A stretch of 64,000 nucleotides of DNA from Gentiana macrophylla (GCA_026214975.1 JAOBSW010000872.1:1-64000), one strand, 5' to 3'; shown: positions 1 to 13,066, counted from the stretch's first letter. The notes: a model not told the origin generated them from the sequence alone. Translations and numbers: made by a program.

Positions 1-1142
1 CATGAAAGGTAGTAGTCATTGCATTTGACTCTTTCGATGATTGGGGTCACGGTGTGTTGCTAGACGCTATCCCGTGATCGTTAGGCATGAAGGGCATTTT
101 AAGTAATTTGCACTTTGTGTCTACGGCCAACATATTCGGAAGCCTATCGGGTCACACACATAAGAACATCGGCCGGATTAAAATGTGGTTATAGATGATA
201 ACCAAATAAGGAAAGTTTATCTCGAGACTATAAGGGTTATAGTGGTAAATTAATATGGTGGTATTTATTTATTATGAATAAATTAAATACAAGATATTAA
301 TAATATTGATTAATTAAAGAATATTCGGATGCCAATTTATTGGCTAAAGGTGGCGCAATTTTGGAGTGTATAAGATACACTTGGATTGTGTAATTTAATT
401 AATGGTGTTACCATATATTAATATAAGATATTATTATTATATATATTATACACACATGCGTGTGTGAAGTACATTTGAGATGCACATGCGCACTAATTTA
501 GTGTGCACATATAATATGTATAGATTTATATATATGTGATATATACACATGTGTAAATTGATTTATGGTAATATAATAAAGATAAATATTGTCAATATTA
601 GATATTGACAATATCTTGTAGATATTCAATATGAGATATATGACAATATCCTAGATTTATTTAATATGAGATATTGTAATAAATGAGATAAATCAATCAA
701 TTATATTTTTCTTATTTTGTTGGGAAAATGTTTTCTTCTCCTCCACTCTGAAGATGACGCCACCTACACTATAAATAAGAGGTGTGTGTCAAGCTCTTTT
801 GTACATCATAATTCCAAGAACTAATAGTTCTTGTGTAAAATAGAGAGCATCCTATAGAGAGTTGGAGAGAGGGGAAAGGCCGGTCTAAGCAACCGGAGTT
901 TTCCAATAGCAATCCATGATGGGATTCCAAGGTCTGTTCGTGTGGACTAAGCGGCAGAGGCCGAACACTGGGCGGCTCTATGCAGAACTACTCTCCTTAG
1001 ACGGTCAAAGCGTCGATCTTTTAGATCAACCAAGGTAACCACCGCTCTACTATCTATTTGTTTTATTGCTTAAACGAAGTCGATCTTGGGTCGATAGGAA
1101 ATAAAATTTTGAATTCGCTGCTCTCGCGTAGATTTCCTAACA
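1..1142 (+). mobile_element. 5' LTR (cut by window edge) of a LARD-like LTR retrotransposon
   Basis: This stretch repeats nearly base for base at 7370-8517, with scattered small differences. It ends in ...CCTAACA and is followed by a primer-binding site, so it is the 5' LTR of the element whose 3' LTR starts at 6541. The first ~830 bp of this LTR lie before the window. A TATA box (CTATAAATAAGAGG) near 769 precedes the likely transcription start, followed by a short leader as in LTR promoters. Confidence 0.92.
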
Positions 1143-1144
1143 GG

Positions 1145-1156
1145 TGGTATCGGAGC
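1145..1156 (+). other. Primer-binding site (initiator-tRNA-Met type)
   Basis: TGGTATCGGAGC sits two bases after the LTR end. It differs by one base from the usual TGGTATCAGAGC complement of plant initiator methionine tRNA used by most Copia-type elements. Confidence 0.85.
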
Positions 1157-4100
1157 GAGCCGAGCTTAAGCAATAAGCATGTTAATATCGTAGTTAATTT
1201 TATCGTTTAAATCACGTAATTAAAAGATGAAAGATTTTTATTTACAAAATTGATACACGAAAAAAAAGGAAAAAAAAAGGCGGCATTGGTGGTGCTCACC
1301 GATCGTGGCGCGGCACCACCACCTGTGACGCCGGCGCGCGCGGCGCTGGTCGTGTGATACGGTGGTCCCCAATTTTGTTTTGTGTATTTGTGATTCAATA
1401 TTGTTCATAGTTGTGATTAATATCTCCTTTGTTTAGTAGTTGTGTCATGTTGCTAACCAATGGTTCAAATAGTTTGGGCCATTGGGACGCCACAATGGCA
1501 TTAAAATAATAATGGTATTTCCAAACTTTGTTGGAATGTAAAGCCAGCCTTTCTAAATATTTGATTTGGGAAAAGGCTGCTTGAGCTGCCACTTCCAAAA
1601 TTTTGATTTTGAAAGAAAGTGTCTGGCCTAAAACAAAATTATTTGGCCTTTCCAAATATTTGATTTTGGAATAAGCTGCGCTTTTCAAATATTTGATTTG
1701 TAAAAGCGTATAAGCCAGCCACTTCTAAAATTTTGATTTTGAAAAGTGGTTCGGAGCTTAAGCCAAATTTGGTTTAGAAACAAATGATCCCTTTTGATTA
1801 TGAATCAAAAGGAAAGAAGCAAAAGAGAAATAATTTTAATTTTGATTATTTTGGAATAGTTCTAATTTATTAAAATTAAAATTAAATTCGGTTTAAAATT
1901 AATCGTTAATTTTATTTCGATTAAAATCATTTAATTAATTAAATGTTAATTAGTTAATTGATTGGATAAAATTATTTAATAGATTAAATGTTAATTGATT
2001 AATTAAGACGCAATTAGTTAAATTTTAATTTTATCTTTTTCATAAGATGTTATTGTATGGATTAGATATAGTAGATATAATATGATTATATGGACCCGAT
2101 TGATCATGGACTCAACCGATAGGATAGATGTGAATGATTTAACTTTTTCTGTTGGTTTTAAAATTGTCTGGTCAGTTATGAAGAACGTGACCTAGTTTAT
2201 TTTCTGCATTTATCCCATTCCGTTGACTCCGTGTGCGGGTGTATTTATTTTATTAGATAGAATTAAATGTAACAAGAATGGAGTTGGAAGATGGAGACCA
2301 AAGAAAGAAGAATAAAGATCCCATTGGAGAATGTCGCATTAAAGATCCTATTGGCGGTTGTAGCTACCCTTAGATTGTGACCAGCGGTTTATGGGTTTGT
2401 ATTCGAAACCGCACCTAGGAAAAGTCCATGATCATACCGGTTACTTTATGCATTTATTTATTTTGTGCTTGTATTTATTTTTATGATACGATAGATGCAT
2501 GACTAGCACGATCTAGATGAATGTGTAGGATGTATGTCTACATAGAGATAGATATATTTGATGAGACCGCAATTAAAAATTAATTAAGTGAATTAATTTA
2601 CGAAAAATACTTCCACAACAAAAATCAAGTCGAAATATTGTCTCCCAATATTATAACGACGGTGAAGAGCCTGTGTTCGATCCAAGCGATCGACCACCGC
2701 CGGGAGTTGACCTACCTCGGTATATCGTCGTTATTGAGATATGATCGTATTTGAGATCTCGTGAATATTGGGTTATGACTTGACTAAGAGTCTTTCGGTG
2801 ATTGGCCACCGTCAGGCCGCCTCGACTTTAGAGACAATGGGTTGACTAACACATAGTGATGTGTATCGCCAAAGAGTTGACTAGTCAACCACCGAGAATC
2901 ACATAGAGATGTGAAGCGGTAAAGAGTTACCTACCTATCGAAATTATCTTGGTTGATCGACCACCGCCGGGAATCGAGGTAACTAGATGGGATCTCAGCC
3001 ACTAAAGAATTTTGAAAAATTCTTGAAAGTCAATTGGAAGTAGTTGACTAGTGGGAGCAAAATCATAAACCAAAAGACCATTTTTGATTTTGCGTGTATA
3101 AACAACAACACTCTTTTATTTTCATTTTTATGTTGTAGTTTTAGCAGACTTTATATTTATGTTTAATTCTCGATTAGTAAAACCAAATTACGACTGTTAA
3201 TCTTGAGAAACGTTCTCAAATATGGTTAAGTAATTTTAATCCTTTTAAAATAAGCAATGATATGAGCAATCCCGTTATAGTAGTTAGAGACAAGGAGATT
3301 ACATAATTGATGCAGTGCTCCGAGACTTTAATTATTAATGAAAGCGGAAGCTCATGATATAATTAAAACATTTGAAATAAGTTTCAATGAATTAATCATA
3401 TATTGGATACGATCCAAGATGATCATTCATCATCACGATGACAATTAATTCAAACGTTGAATAAGAATGACCACATCGAATTTTGAAAAGGTTGTTTTAA
3501 AATTATATGATTTAAGTATCGACTTAATTCTACCATTGCTTAAAGGTTAATTAAATAGTTAATATTTTAAATACGATTTAAAAGGTTAAATGAACTATTT
3601 AACTTTAAATTTTCTTTATGAAAGGAAATCAAAGACATAGCTCTTGTGATCTTTCTTAAGTCTTATGAAGACTACACTAAGAAACATTTGCAAGTGCTTG
3701 GAGGATTAAAATGAAAGTTAGGGCATGCTTAAATAGAGAACTTAAAGAAGTTTCTATTCTAGGCAAGTGAATTGAGATAAATCTATCTAAGTTCAAGTCA
3801 ACTCTTAGATATATGATATCTTACGAGTGTGATTAAGTTAGAAAGATTAAATACAGATATGGAAGGTTAAACAAATGTTGTAACACTTACCATATTCTGG
3901 ATCTAGTAAACTGATAAGGGAACTAAATAAATGTTATTATGTTCCGGTTCTTATGAAGAACATGCTTTCAATTATTTGTTAGGATTTAGTAGACATATTC
4001 AATTGTAAAGAATAAATGTTATTCGATAAAGTTGGAAGGTCACCGAATCTAACATACTAGATTGATGTCACTATATAGTTGATATATGTGATGAGATCTC

Positions 4101-6529
4101 AACTAAATATTTGTATGGTTGTTATCCTTAATATTTGTGGTTGTTCTGCAGACATAGTCTCTCCGGAAGAGAAGCGTGTAATTAAACGTCATTTCGATGA
4201 TGTTGAACCATATGATTATGAATCATGTGGGTTAAACGTATCTTATCCAAAGAGGACTAAAATACCCTTTTATGAAAAGGTTATAAATTCTAGAAAAATT
4301 GTCTAAAGCCTAAACATACCGATGTTTGTTGGCTTATGACAATTAAAGCCACAAATAATTGTTTGTTAATCTCTATGACTATTTTTAGAAATAGTCAAGT
4401 GTACTCGATGAAGTGCATAATTCGGAAAGCCCTAAAAGTTCGAGCCAAGATTTAATATGAGATTGATGAGCTACTTAGGAATTAATCTTCAATTGGATTG
4501 AAGTAATTAATACACGAAGGGTGTTTAGAAAGTCGCCTGGAAAGGAATAAGATTCTTCCTTGAAGGATACCATCTTTGGGATACGCAATTGGATTGTATT
4601 CCCAAAATGGAAACAACGCTTTATATGATAAAGGTGTGGCGCAAGCCATGCGTAAGTATCCCTTACCCGTTTCGGGATAGTGGCCTTATACTTAACCGAG
4701 TTCCAAAGATAAAGGTTGAATAAATTCCATATTAGATATGGAAGAGGATAATGTCGAATCTATCTTAACCGATGATTTGAAGTTGTCATAGGCAGAGTCA
4801 GAAAGGCTTGGAGCCTAATACGACATATGCGACTTTGTGGAATGTCTTAGCTAGCACACTGGACATTATTTACCTATCCGTGGAGCAAAATGTTTGTCTC
4901 CAAACATGCTGTCTTCTAGAGGAAGTGTTTCTTCCAAAAGAAACAGTGGGAGTAGATTTAGATCTCAAAGGTAGTTTGAGAACCACAGGGAGTTATTCAA
5001 CCATAGGAACGTGAGCAGACGCCACATAGCGATGAGGTGTAGATCACCGCTCAAAGGCACACAAAAGTTCTCAGTAAGTCCGTGGATAACCTCAAGCTCG
5101 AAAAGGTTGTTGGTATGTTCATCTTGAAGAATGAATATCTCACGACTTATGAAAGAATGTTTGAAAGGCAAGATTGAGAGATATGGCTAGGAGCCATAAT
5201 ATCTGAATTAGATTCCATCAGTGACAACCATGTTGTGAACCTAGTCTGTCTTACCCAAGGGGAGTGTCCCTGAAAGGCTGACATGGATAGTAATATGATT
5301 ACCATAAGGCTATAGTGACGGCTGAAGGGTATGAGGTGTAAACCTTGTAATTACCTTTATGCTGCCAGCTGAGCCCAGTTCTATTCAGATGATACTTGTT
5401 ATAACTTTGTATCATGACTATATGATAGTGTTGAAGACGTTGGGCAGACAGCTCGATGTTCATAGACGATAACATGATATGTAAGCCCACGAGATCCATT
5501 TATGGACTCAAACAAGTTTCTCTAGACAATTTCTTTGTTTGACAATCAAAGGAGTTTGACTTAGTCAAAAGAAGGATATGCCCAATGTGCAAGATGGATA
5601 GTGGGAGTGTGTTACGATTTTTGAGTAAGGTATTAGATATCTCTCTCGAGAATTGTCACCCTATGTCACAGTCAATTAATGTTTGGTAGTTCAAGGTCTT
5701 TGTGAAAGCACTTGGATTAGCAGTTCTTATTTTAAAAATAAGAATCTATAGCGATAGATTTAACTGCTGTTAGATTATAGTTTACCTATATAGATGTGAT
5801 GCTAAAAGAAGTTTAGCATAGATCGCAAGATCTGTCTATGTTAGGACGTTGGTCCTAAAGATGAGGTGAAAGATGATGATGCTTATGGAAGGTTTCCTTC
5901 GCTAATGCGATATGAACCATCTAATAGATGATGCCGGATGTTCATAGTCCATGAATAGTCATGAGCAAGTATGAAAGTAAATCAGGTGAATGTCGAGAAT
6001 ATCCTTAAACAAGTTAAGGAAAGGTTTCTAGTTTATTGAAACTTGGAAATAAATAAACGTAGATATACTGCATTTATATCCCGAGTCTTATAAAAGGCGA
6101 GTGGGAGCTACGATGCTGGTTTGCGATCACTTTGATTAAGTGATATAGTGAGTGGAAATGTTCTAGCATATGGGTCAACTGTAAATTCTACAACTTAGCC
6201 AAAACACAAGAGTGCCTTAGAGGCGCAATGCCGGGAGCGAGACATGGATCAGAAGGTTCATTCCCGAACCTTGTATGGTTCTTCCACCTTTTCTATATAG
6301 TTGATATAGTAAGTGGATTCATTGCTTGAAGCAAGGACCAGGGTCTCGTCAGAGATTCATGTGTGTGTTGAGGCGGTTCCTTTGACTTGGTCATTTGGAA
6401 CATGATATAAAGATAGTATGAGTCCCATGGATAGCGATCCGTTTATGGCTAGTGGCTAGTTCTGCAGTATTGCATGAGATTCTTGTGTTTCAACTTGGTC
6501 TTGTGTGTGCGAGTGATTGGTTTTAGGCC
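1157..6529 (+). mobile_element. Non-coding interior of the LARD-like element
   Basis: About 5.4 kb lie between the primer-binding site and the polypurine tract. No frame gives a recognisable gag zinc knuckle, protease, integrase, reverse transcriptase or RNase H. The longest ORFs (for example 75 codons at 4079-4306) match nothing I know. Around 1500-1760 a short motif (CAAATATTTGATTT with GGCTGC or GGCC) recurs several times. The layout of long LTRs, PBS, PPT and a large non-coding interior fits a non-autonomous LARD that depends on a Copia-type partner, inferred from the PBS and PPT. A fully decayed autonomous copy is the alternative, but the near-identity of the LTRs argues against great age. 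Confidence 0.7.
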
Positions 6530-6540
6530 AAGTGGGAGAT
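6530..6540 (+). other. Polypurine tract of the LARD-like element
   Basis: AAGTGGGAGAT directly abuts the TGTTGAAATA start of the 3' LTR. This is the common plant Copia-type PPT/LTR junction and fixes the LTR start. Confidence 0.88.
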
Positions 6541-8517
6541 TGTTGAAATAGTGTCCTAAACCCAATCGGGTTGGACCGGATCCGACCGGTCGGATCATTT
6601 CTACTATTTCTTTATGTTTGTACACATATTAAATGGCTTTTACGTGCCGTCATATATATGTTCTTTTAGAGAACCAATTATGAATTGTTATATGATAACG
6701 CCCTTAGTATTAAACCGTGATAGAGAAACCATGATAGAGCGATTATGGTTGATGAGATCTCTAATCACTTTAATAAGTTTGATACTTAAATGTCTCTAGT
6801 CGATGTACTATTAAACAGGGCATTGATAGTATGAACATGCTAGCACGTATTAGATGTCTTCTGCCTTTAAGGGCAGGGGATAGATCTCTCGTCTATCGAA
6901 GTGTAGAGACACTTGGGTGACGTGGACGTGTATTAGAGAATGCGCGACGTTAGATCGACCCACTTACACGGATAAGTGTCACACTATGTGGCGGTTGTGT
7001 AATTATCCTTAAGACCGAGTCTTCATGGCATCACGGTGTGGATTGTCATGCTTTGACACTATTGAGGTTTCCTTAGCCACGGGCGATCATGCGGTAGTGA
7101 TTGGGTATGATCATCAAGCACGCGGAGTATACATGATTGGTCGTCCGGGAATCGTATCCTATGATTGGGATCGAATATCCGAAATGGCCTTCTTATAAGG
7201 AATGTCTTACTCTCGTGAATCTTTTGCAAAGTGGAAGTAAACGAGTTAGTTTTGAGAGAGCATGATATCCAGATTATAAGATACGGTCGTTGATGTTTTG
7301 ACACTCGACTAACGATCGTATGGATATTATTACAATGATAGATTGTAAGTTACAAGAATCGCTGTTTCACATGAAAGGTAGTAGTCATTGCATTTGACTC
7401 TTTCGATGATTGGGGGTCACGGTGTGTTGCTAGACGCTATCCCGTGATCGTTAGGCATGAAGGGCATTTTCGTAATTTGCACTTTGTGTCTACGGCCAAC
7501 ATATTCGGAAGCCTATCGGGTCACACACATAAGAACATCTAGCCGGATTAAAATGTGGTTATAGATGATAACCAAATAAGGAAAGTTTATCTCGAGACTA
7601 TAAGGGTTATAGTGGTAAATTAATATGGTGGTATTTATTTATTATGAATAAATTAAATACAAGATATTAATAATATTGATTAATTAAAGAATATTCCGGA
7701 TGCCAATTTATTGGCTAAAGGTGGCGCAATTTTGGAGTGTATAAGATACACTTGGATTGTGCAATTTAATTAATAGTGTTACCATATATTAATATAAGAT
7801 ATTAATATTATATATATTATACACACATGCGTGTGTGAAGTACATTTGAGATGCACATGCGCACTAATTTAGTGTGCACATATAATATGTATAGATTTAT
7901 ATATATGTGATATATACACATGTGTAAATTGATTTATGGTAATGTAATAAAAGATAAATATTGTCAATATTAGATATTGACAATATCTTAGAGATATTCA
8001 ATATGAGATATTGACAATATCCTAGATTTATTTAATATGAGATATTGTAATAAATGAGATAAATCAATCAATTATATTTTTCTTATTTTGTTGGGAAAAT
8101 GTTTTCTTCTCCTCCACTCTAGAAGATGGCGCCACCTACACTATAAATAAGAGGTGGGTGTCAAGCTCTTTTGTACATCATAATTCCAAGAACTAATAGT
8201 TCTTGTGTAAAATAGAGAGCATCCTATGAGAGTTGGAGAGAGGGAAAAGGCCGGTCTCTAGCAACCGGAGTTTTCCAATAGCAATCCATGATGGGATTCC
8301 GCGGGGCTGTTTCGTGTGGACTAGCGGTAGAGGCCGAACACTGGGCGGCTCTATGCAGAACTACTCTCCTTAGACGGTCAAAGCGTCGATCTTTTAGATC
8401 AACCAAGGTAACCACCGTCTACTATCTATTTGTTTGTTGCTTAAACGAAGTCGATCTTGGGTCGATAGGAAATAAATTTTTTGAATTCCGTTGCGTTCCC
8501 GCATAGATTTCCTAACA
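6541..8517 (+). mobile_element. 3' LTR of the LARD-like element (1977 bp)
   Basis: It starts TGTTGAAATA right after the PPT and ends CCTAACA. From 7370 on it repeats 1-1142. A TATA box lies at 8142-8149. The sequence after 8517 continues as an open reading frame of an unrelated Gypsy element, so this is the insertion border. The first five flanking bases are CGCGG; the matching left copy is outside the window. Confidence 0.93.
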
Positions 8518-9414
8518 CGCGGTATCAAGGTTGACTTCTCTATCGAGCGGATCAATGCTCATTTTGGGGTTAGACATCCACCGCTGGGCCCGGACGAGTA
8601 CACATCCTCGAGAAATACTGAAGATCTTGAGAGGATGGAGATGATTGCTGATTTCTTTGGGGTGCAATGGAAGCGCAATCCTTTTGGAGCCCCCACCATC
8701 TTCCTAGAGTATGAGTTATCTTGGGACCAGAAGATGGTTAACAGATTTGTTTGTGCCTGCCTGCTACCGACTAAGAACACGGTCTCTGTCACCACCAAGA
8801 GGGCAGAATTAATGTTTTATCTAGAGACGGGAGCACCAATCAACATCAGTCTTCTGATGCATAGCCTTATCCATGAGCTTGCTGCCGCTTCTGAGCGCGA
8901 TCTGTTACCATACGGGCCGATGATTGATATGTTTGCTTTGGAGGACGAGGTGAAGATGCTCGTCAGTGATGATTGGGAAGACCCTGAGCCGAAGCTCAGT
9001 TCGTAGTCAGTTTCAAGAGTACAAAGACGGGTTAGACGAGCTGAAAGGGAGCGTACTCCGGTGCATGGAGCACCGAGGACTCAGAGAGCCTTGCTTGAGG
9101 AGCACTCACAAGAGATTGCGGGTCTACCCTACAAGATGGATATGATTATCGATTACTTTGGCATACCTTCCTCGACCCTGCCACCTAGGACTGCCCCTCG
9201 TCATAGAGCATCCTCTTCCACCGCTGCTGCCTCCAGTTCTGGTCCACCTCCCGGTTTTGAGCTTAGAGACGACTGGGAGGACTATTCTGATGAGGATTAT
9301 ATTTTCTTTCTTTTATTTGTTGTTTTCCATTTTCTTGTTTTTATTTTATTTTATTTTATTTCCTATCTATTTGATGTAGCAGAATTTTATAATATAATGA
9401 TTTTGTCGGCTTAA
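8518..9414 (+). pseudogene. Plant Gypsy 'putative plant transposon protein' ORF, 5' end cut by LARD insertion
   Basis: The frame opens directly at the LARD border with RGIKVDFSIERINAHFGV and runs through conserved-looking blocks (LLPTKNTVSV, ETGAPINI). This is the pattern of the plant-transposon domain found in the extra ORF of Athila/Tat-type Gypsy elements (PF20167-like, recognised by eye). One in-frame TAG at 9004-9006 is the only break; the same frame then continues to 9414 with a Ser/Pro/Ala-rich stretch and an acidic patch (DDWEDYSDEDY). The N-terminal part lies upstream of the LARD, outside the window. Function of this protein family is unknown; I propose none. Confidence 0.8.
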
Positions 9415-10515
9415 AAATTGTTTTCGAGTTAATTATTTTTCTCTTTTACTGCCGCACTTTTATTATACAGTTTCTTGTCACCACTATTCTTCTTGGTTTG
9501 CTTGAGTTATTTAGCGCAGATTCTTCATGGACTACTTACATGAGCCCGATGATTTATACGACGATCCGATTCTTCCATTGTTCCACGCTTAACCGAAGCT
9601 AAGTTCCTTTTCATTTTTATTTTCCATCTTACATATTAGGGATAATGTTTCGATTAAGTGGGGGGGTAGAGGAACGTCACTTAGCTTTTTAGCATTATAT
9701 TCCATGAATTGCGTGATTATTTCGATTCTCTTTGATGCACGATTCACCACTTAGACTTTGATTCCTTTCGACAGAATTTTGAAAAAATTAGGATATCTTT
9801 GATCTTTTCGAGTTAATTGACTTCATCTTTGTTTTACTTTGTACGAGTGCGAGTACATGCCCACTTCTGAAGTAGTGGCATATTAAGCGCATATTCTGTT
9901 ATGAGCCACCATTTTAAGCACATATAACTCACTCCCCTTGGTGTGTAGTCGATAGCATATTGCTTTGACTAGAGTTGACCCTGGCTTCATCACGAATCAT
10001 GTTCCACCAACGCTTAGAAAGGCAAAGGAATTTCGGATTCAGTAGTTTATCATGAGTGGGGCCGTGAGAATAGTTAAATCAATGAGAGTTCACCCGCCAA
10101 GAAAGAGAAGTGCATTGAAATATATACATCTATATTCTCTTTGGCAATATCTTAGTCGATGGAGCGTAAGATGCACGACTTTTGCATAGTGTATAAACGT
10201 GAGCCTAAGAGTAATATATACTCGGTTCTCGATCCGTCTTGCCAGCTCAATTAATTCATAAATAACATGTTCGAGACTGGTTAGTTCGACTACGGTTTGA
10301 CGTAATGTGAGATAGTCTGCATTACTAAGCGGTTGTGAAAGTTATTGCACACACACATTGGCTCATGATATGAATAGTGTTTAATGTGTTACTAATGAAT
10401 ATGAGTGGCATGATCTTGATCTTGAATTTGTGAGGCATAGTTGTTTTTAATTAACTTGTATATTGATCTAAGTGTTGTTTTCTTTTCGCCTTTTTGCTCG
10501 GGACGATCAAAAGCT
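9415..10515 (+). mobile_element. Untranslated 3' interior of the Athila/Tat-type element
   Basis: No coding potential is seen. It lies between the last ORF and the LTR, as is usual for this clade, and carries an additional PPT-like motif near its start. Confidence 0.65.
9655..9672 (+). other. Internal PPT-like motif
   Basis: TAAGTGGGGGGGTAGAGG is preceded by GGGATAATG at about 9640. It lies some 240 bp after the ORF and about 860 bp before the real PPT. The Athila-type element on the other strand has the same arrangement at 43599-43620. Confidence 0.55.
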
Positions 10516-10529
10516 AAGTGGGCGGTAGT
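10516..10529 (+). other. Polypurine tract of the Athila/Tat-type element
   Basis: TAAGTGGGCGGTAG follows GGGACGATCAAAAGC and directly precedes TGATAACGC. The GGGACGATCAAA...AAGTGGG context is shared with the 3' LTR border of the second Gypsy element at 42202-42235. Confidence 0.75.
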
Positions 10530-11967
10530 TGATAACGCTCTAAATGGAACCAATAATTATACTTATATTCACCCCAAATTCTGCTCAAGAGAGGATAGAT
10601 AGACTCGTTATTATATGAAATATATGTTAAATGCTGTGTGAGTGTTTCCATGATCGTAATTCTGCATCTACGATATTTTCCTAAGGTTTTGGTACTGTTT
10701 TGTCTTGTTTTACGTGTTTTATTGGATGTACCAGATCTGAAGCATTGGAGAGTGGATCTGGACAGAAAGAAGTACATTGAGCCGGGTGATTAAGGTCCAA
10801 GAAGAAGCCTGCTGAAGAAAGAGAGGAAAAGTAGGCCCGGTAACCCGAAGTCTAGGCCCGGTAAACCGGCGTCTTGTTGGACACGAAATTGATTCTGCCG
10901 CCTCAACTAGGTCGGTTAAGGTTTTAGAGAGTCATAAGTCGGTCATTGTATCTATATAAGGCCGCATTTACAGATTATTGTATAAGTTTTCATAAGCACT
11001 CAATTATATTCAATTTTATTATATAAATTTGACGAAATAAAGTTTTCTTAAGCTTAGGAGAGTTGTTTTCGGTTTCCTCCCTTCTTCCATCATCTCTAGC
11101 TTGAGTAGATTGAGCTAGATCTCCATTGTTGAAGTTATGAAGCTTTGAACGCTCCTTTATTGTCTTCAATATGGTAGATCTGTTCGTATTTATGTGTTCT
11201 AGTTAATCTGCATGTTTAACAACCCCATAATTTACTTATTTTAATCGTATTGAGCAATGTAGATCCAAAAATTAGGAAAAGATGACCTCGTTAACCCGGC
11301 AGTCTATACCGGTTTACGAGGCAATATTTAGAAAACCTAAACCGATTCACTACACAACTACGTTGATCGACAAGTTTAATTAACGATGAGGTTAGATCTG
11401 GCCAATCTGCTTATTGTAATCGTAAATTAACATGAAGGACTGTTAGTGAAGTGTTAATTAGGACATAGTCTAGAATGGACCCTAGGAACGTGCTGGTCAA
11501 TGTCGACAGCTGTCTAGGCGGGTTAGCGGTATGAGTTAGCGCTCAATATCAGCAGTTCTAGTTCTTTATACGTATGGGATATTACGGACCAATTAAGGAG
11601 GGTAGCTTATGATAGATTGTCTAACGCCATTGTCGGAGTAGATAGCAGTAGGAATTGCACCCGTAGCTGATGATAATGATAATTAAAACTAAAGCTCATG
11701 ATTAATTTAAGGAAATTATATGGGGAAGTAAACATAACGATTAACTAATCCAAGTTAGTAGATCGGTGAGGAGAGGAGAGGAATACCATGTTTGTTTTAT
11801 TTTATGTTATTGTTGGTCAATGACCGCCTCTATATTGCTTCTTAATTAGGTTAGAATAGTTCATACTTATAGTTGTATTGTCTCTGTGGGATCGACCTTG
11901 ACTCGCATTTACTATACTATGATGTACCTAGTATTCTTGCTAGTAATATCGACGTTAGTGACTTACA
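10530..11967 (+). mobile_element. 3' LTR of the Athila/Tat-type Gypsy element
   Basis: It begins TGATAACGC after the PPT and contains the usual tail 'ATCGACCTTGACTCGCATTTACTA'-like run-on (near 11890), seen in many plant Gypsy LTRs. The right end is set at CTTACA (11967) because Copia gag codons on the opposite strand can be read from about 11975 on. No second copy is in the window, so the end is uncertain by about 20 bases. Confidence 0.7.
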
Positions 11968-11974
11968 CGTGATT

Positions 11975-12270
11975 AGCAGTCATAACCACTGAATTGCATT
12001 GATTGCTCGAAGGTCGCAGGTTCTGGATTAGTGCAAGTAGATGGTCTTACTGACTTTTGGTGATTATAGTGTCACCAGAATTATGATCTTGTTGATAATT
12101 CTCACATGGTGTCATTTCTTCAGAATCTTGATCACAAGCCACATGATTAGCTATTGCATTACCTCTGCCATATCCCTTGAAATTTGGTGGAAACCCATAT
12201 TTCTTGTAGCATTTGTCTATGGTATGCCCCTTCTTGCCGCAGTATGTACAATAAGGCTTATTGAAAACTT
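11975..12270 (-). pseudogene. Copia gag remnant with zinc knuckle
   Basis: Read on the minus strand, it encodes YCTYCGKKGHTIDKCYK, a CX2CX4HX4C zinc knuckle of Copia gag followed by the typical KYGFPPNFK. The zinc knuckle starts only some 20 bases after the primer-binding site, so the first ~200 gag codons expected in a Copia element are missing. The frame breaks once near 12047 and continues as ...EQSMQFSGYD to the border with the Gypsy LTR. This is an internally deleted remnant. Confidence 0.8.
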
Positions 12271-12281
12271 CTTTGATACCA
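12271..12281 (-). other. Primer-binding site of the minus-strand Copia remnant
   Basis: On the minus strand TGGTATCAAAG follows the LTR end ...TTTTCAACA, the standard Copia LTR/PBS junction. Confidence 0.8.
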
Positions 12282-12618
12282 TGTTGAAAAGCATGAATAA
12301 CATTGAATTGAATAGAAAGATTGATCAAAACAGAAACAGAACGAAAAATTGATCAAGAACATTCAAATGATGTTCTTCCCCAAATTTGAAATGAAGAAGG
12401 GCGGGAAATCAAAACAGAATGAATTACAACAATTGCTTTACATCAAAACACGATTAAGCAGCTTAATTGAGTTTCCGTGATCCCAATTTACATTTATATA
12501 TGAAGCACAAGCTCAATCGGTTATAACTCACTCAGAACTAACTAACCACCTACTTAAGTGTTTGTTGAAATGCCTATAATAGCCAAAAACTTATCATCTT
12601 GCCTTTTTAATCTCAACA
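12282..12618 (-). mobile_element. Copia LTR (337 bp), minus orientation
   Basis: It is bounded by the inverted repeat TGTTGA (12282) and TCAACA (12618) and abuts a primer-binding site on its inner side. Only one copy is present, so the outer border rests on the terminal TG/CA and the position of the PBS. Confidence 0.75.
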
Positions 12619-12787
12619 TGATCCGAGGAAAAATATTGAAGTTAACAACAAACAACACTTCAATGCCATTGCTTTTGCTTTCGTGCACTAAGCATTTTTG
12701 TCCTTGTTTTTGCTTTATGTGCATCTAGTATTTTAAATCTTTATAAGCCTATTCAATCTTATCATATTGAGAGTGTCTCAATGTTTA

Positions 12788-13066
12788 TGTTAGAATATAA
12801 ATTTTGGTTTAATCCATCGGCCTGGTTGTATCTTTTGGGTTATGTATGATGTGGTATCGTGCAATTGTGTGTGGTCCAAGGTGTAAAGTGTGTTACAACA
12901 AATCTAGCTACATTATTTAGGTGTGTGTGTCTTTTAGGGTGTGTAATCAGATAAGATGAGTTGAACGTCACATCTTTTAGTTAGATTTCTTCTCTACAAA
13001 ATAAATCCAAACTTGACTCTGTAATTTAAAGATGATTCATTGGTACATTCTAGCTACTTTTCTTCT
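12788..13066 (+). mobile_element. Copia LTR, plus orientation, diverged
   Basis: It opens with TGTTAGAATATAA, a frequent Copia LTR start, and ends just before TGGTATCGAGC (13067-13077), a slightly changed initiator-Met primer-binding site. The terminal CA is lost. A gag remnant follows about 320 bp downstream. A second matching LTR was not found: the LTR at 16493 is a different sequence. Confidence 0.6.

Noticed and set aside
8518..8531. PBS-like GCGGTATCAAGG after the 3' LTR at 8517
   Set aside because: It resembles the PBS after the 5' LTR, but it encodes RGIK of the plant-transposon domain, which continues in frame; the likeness is chance.
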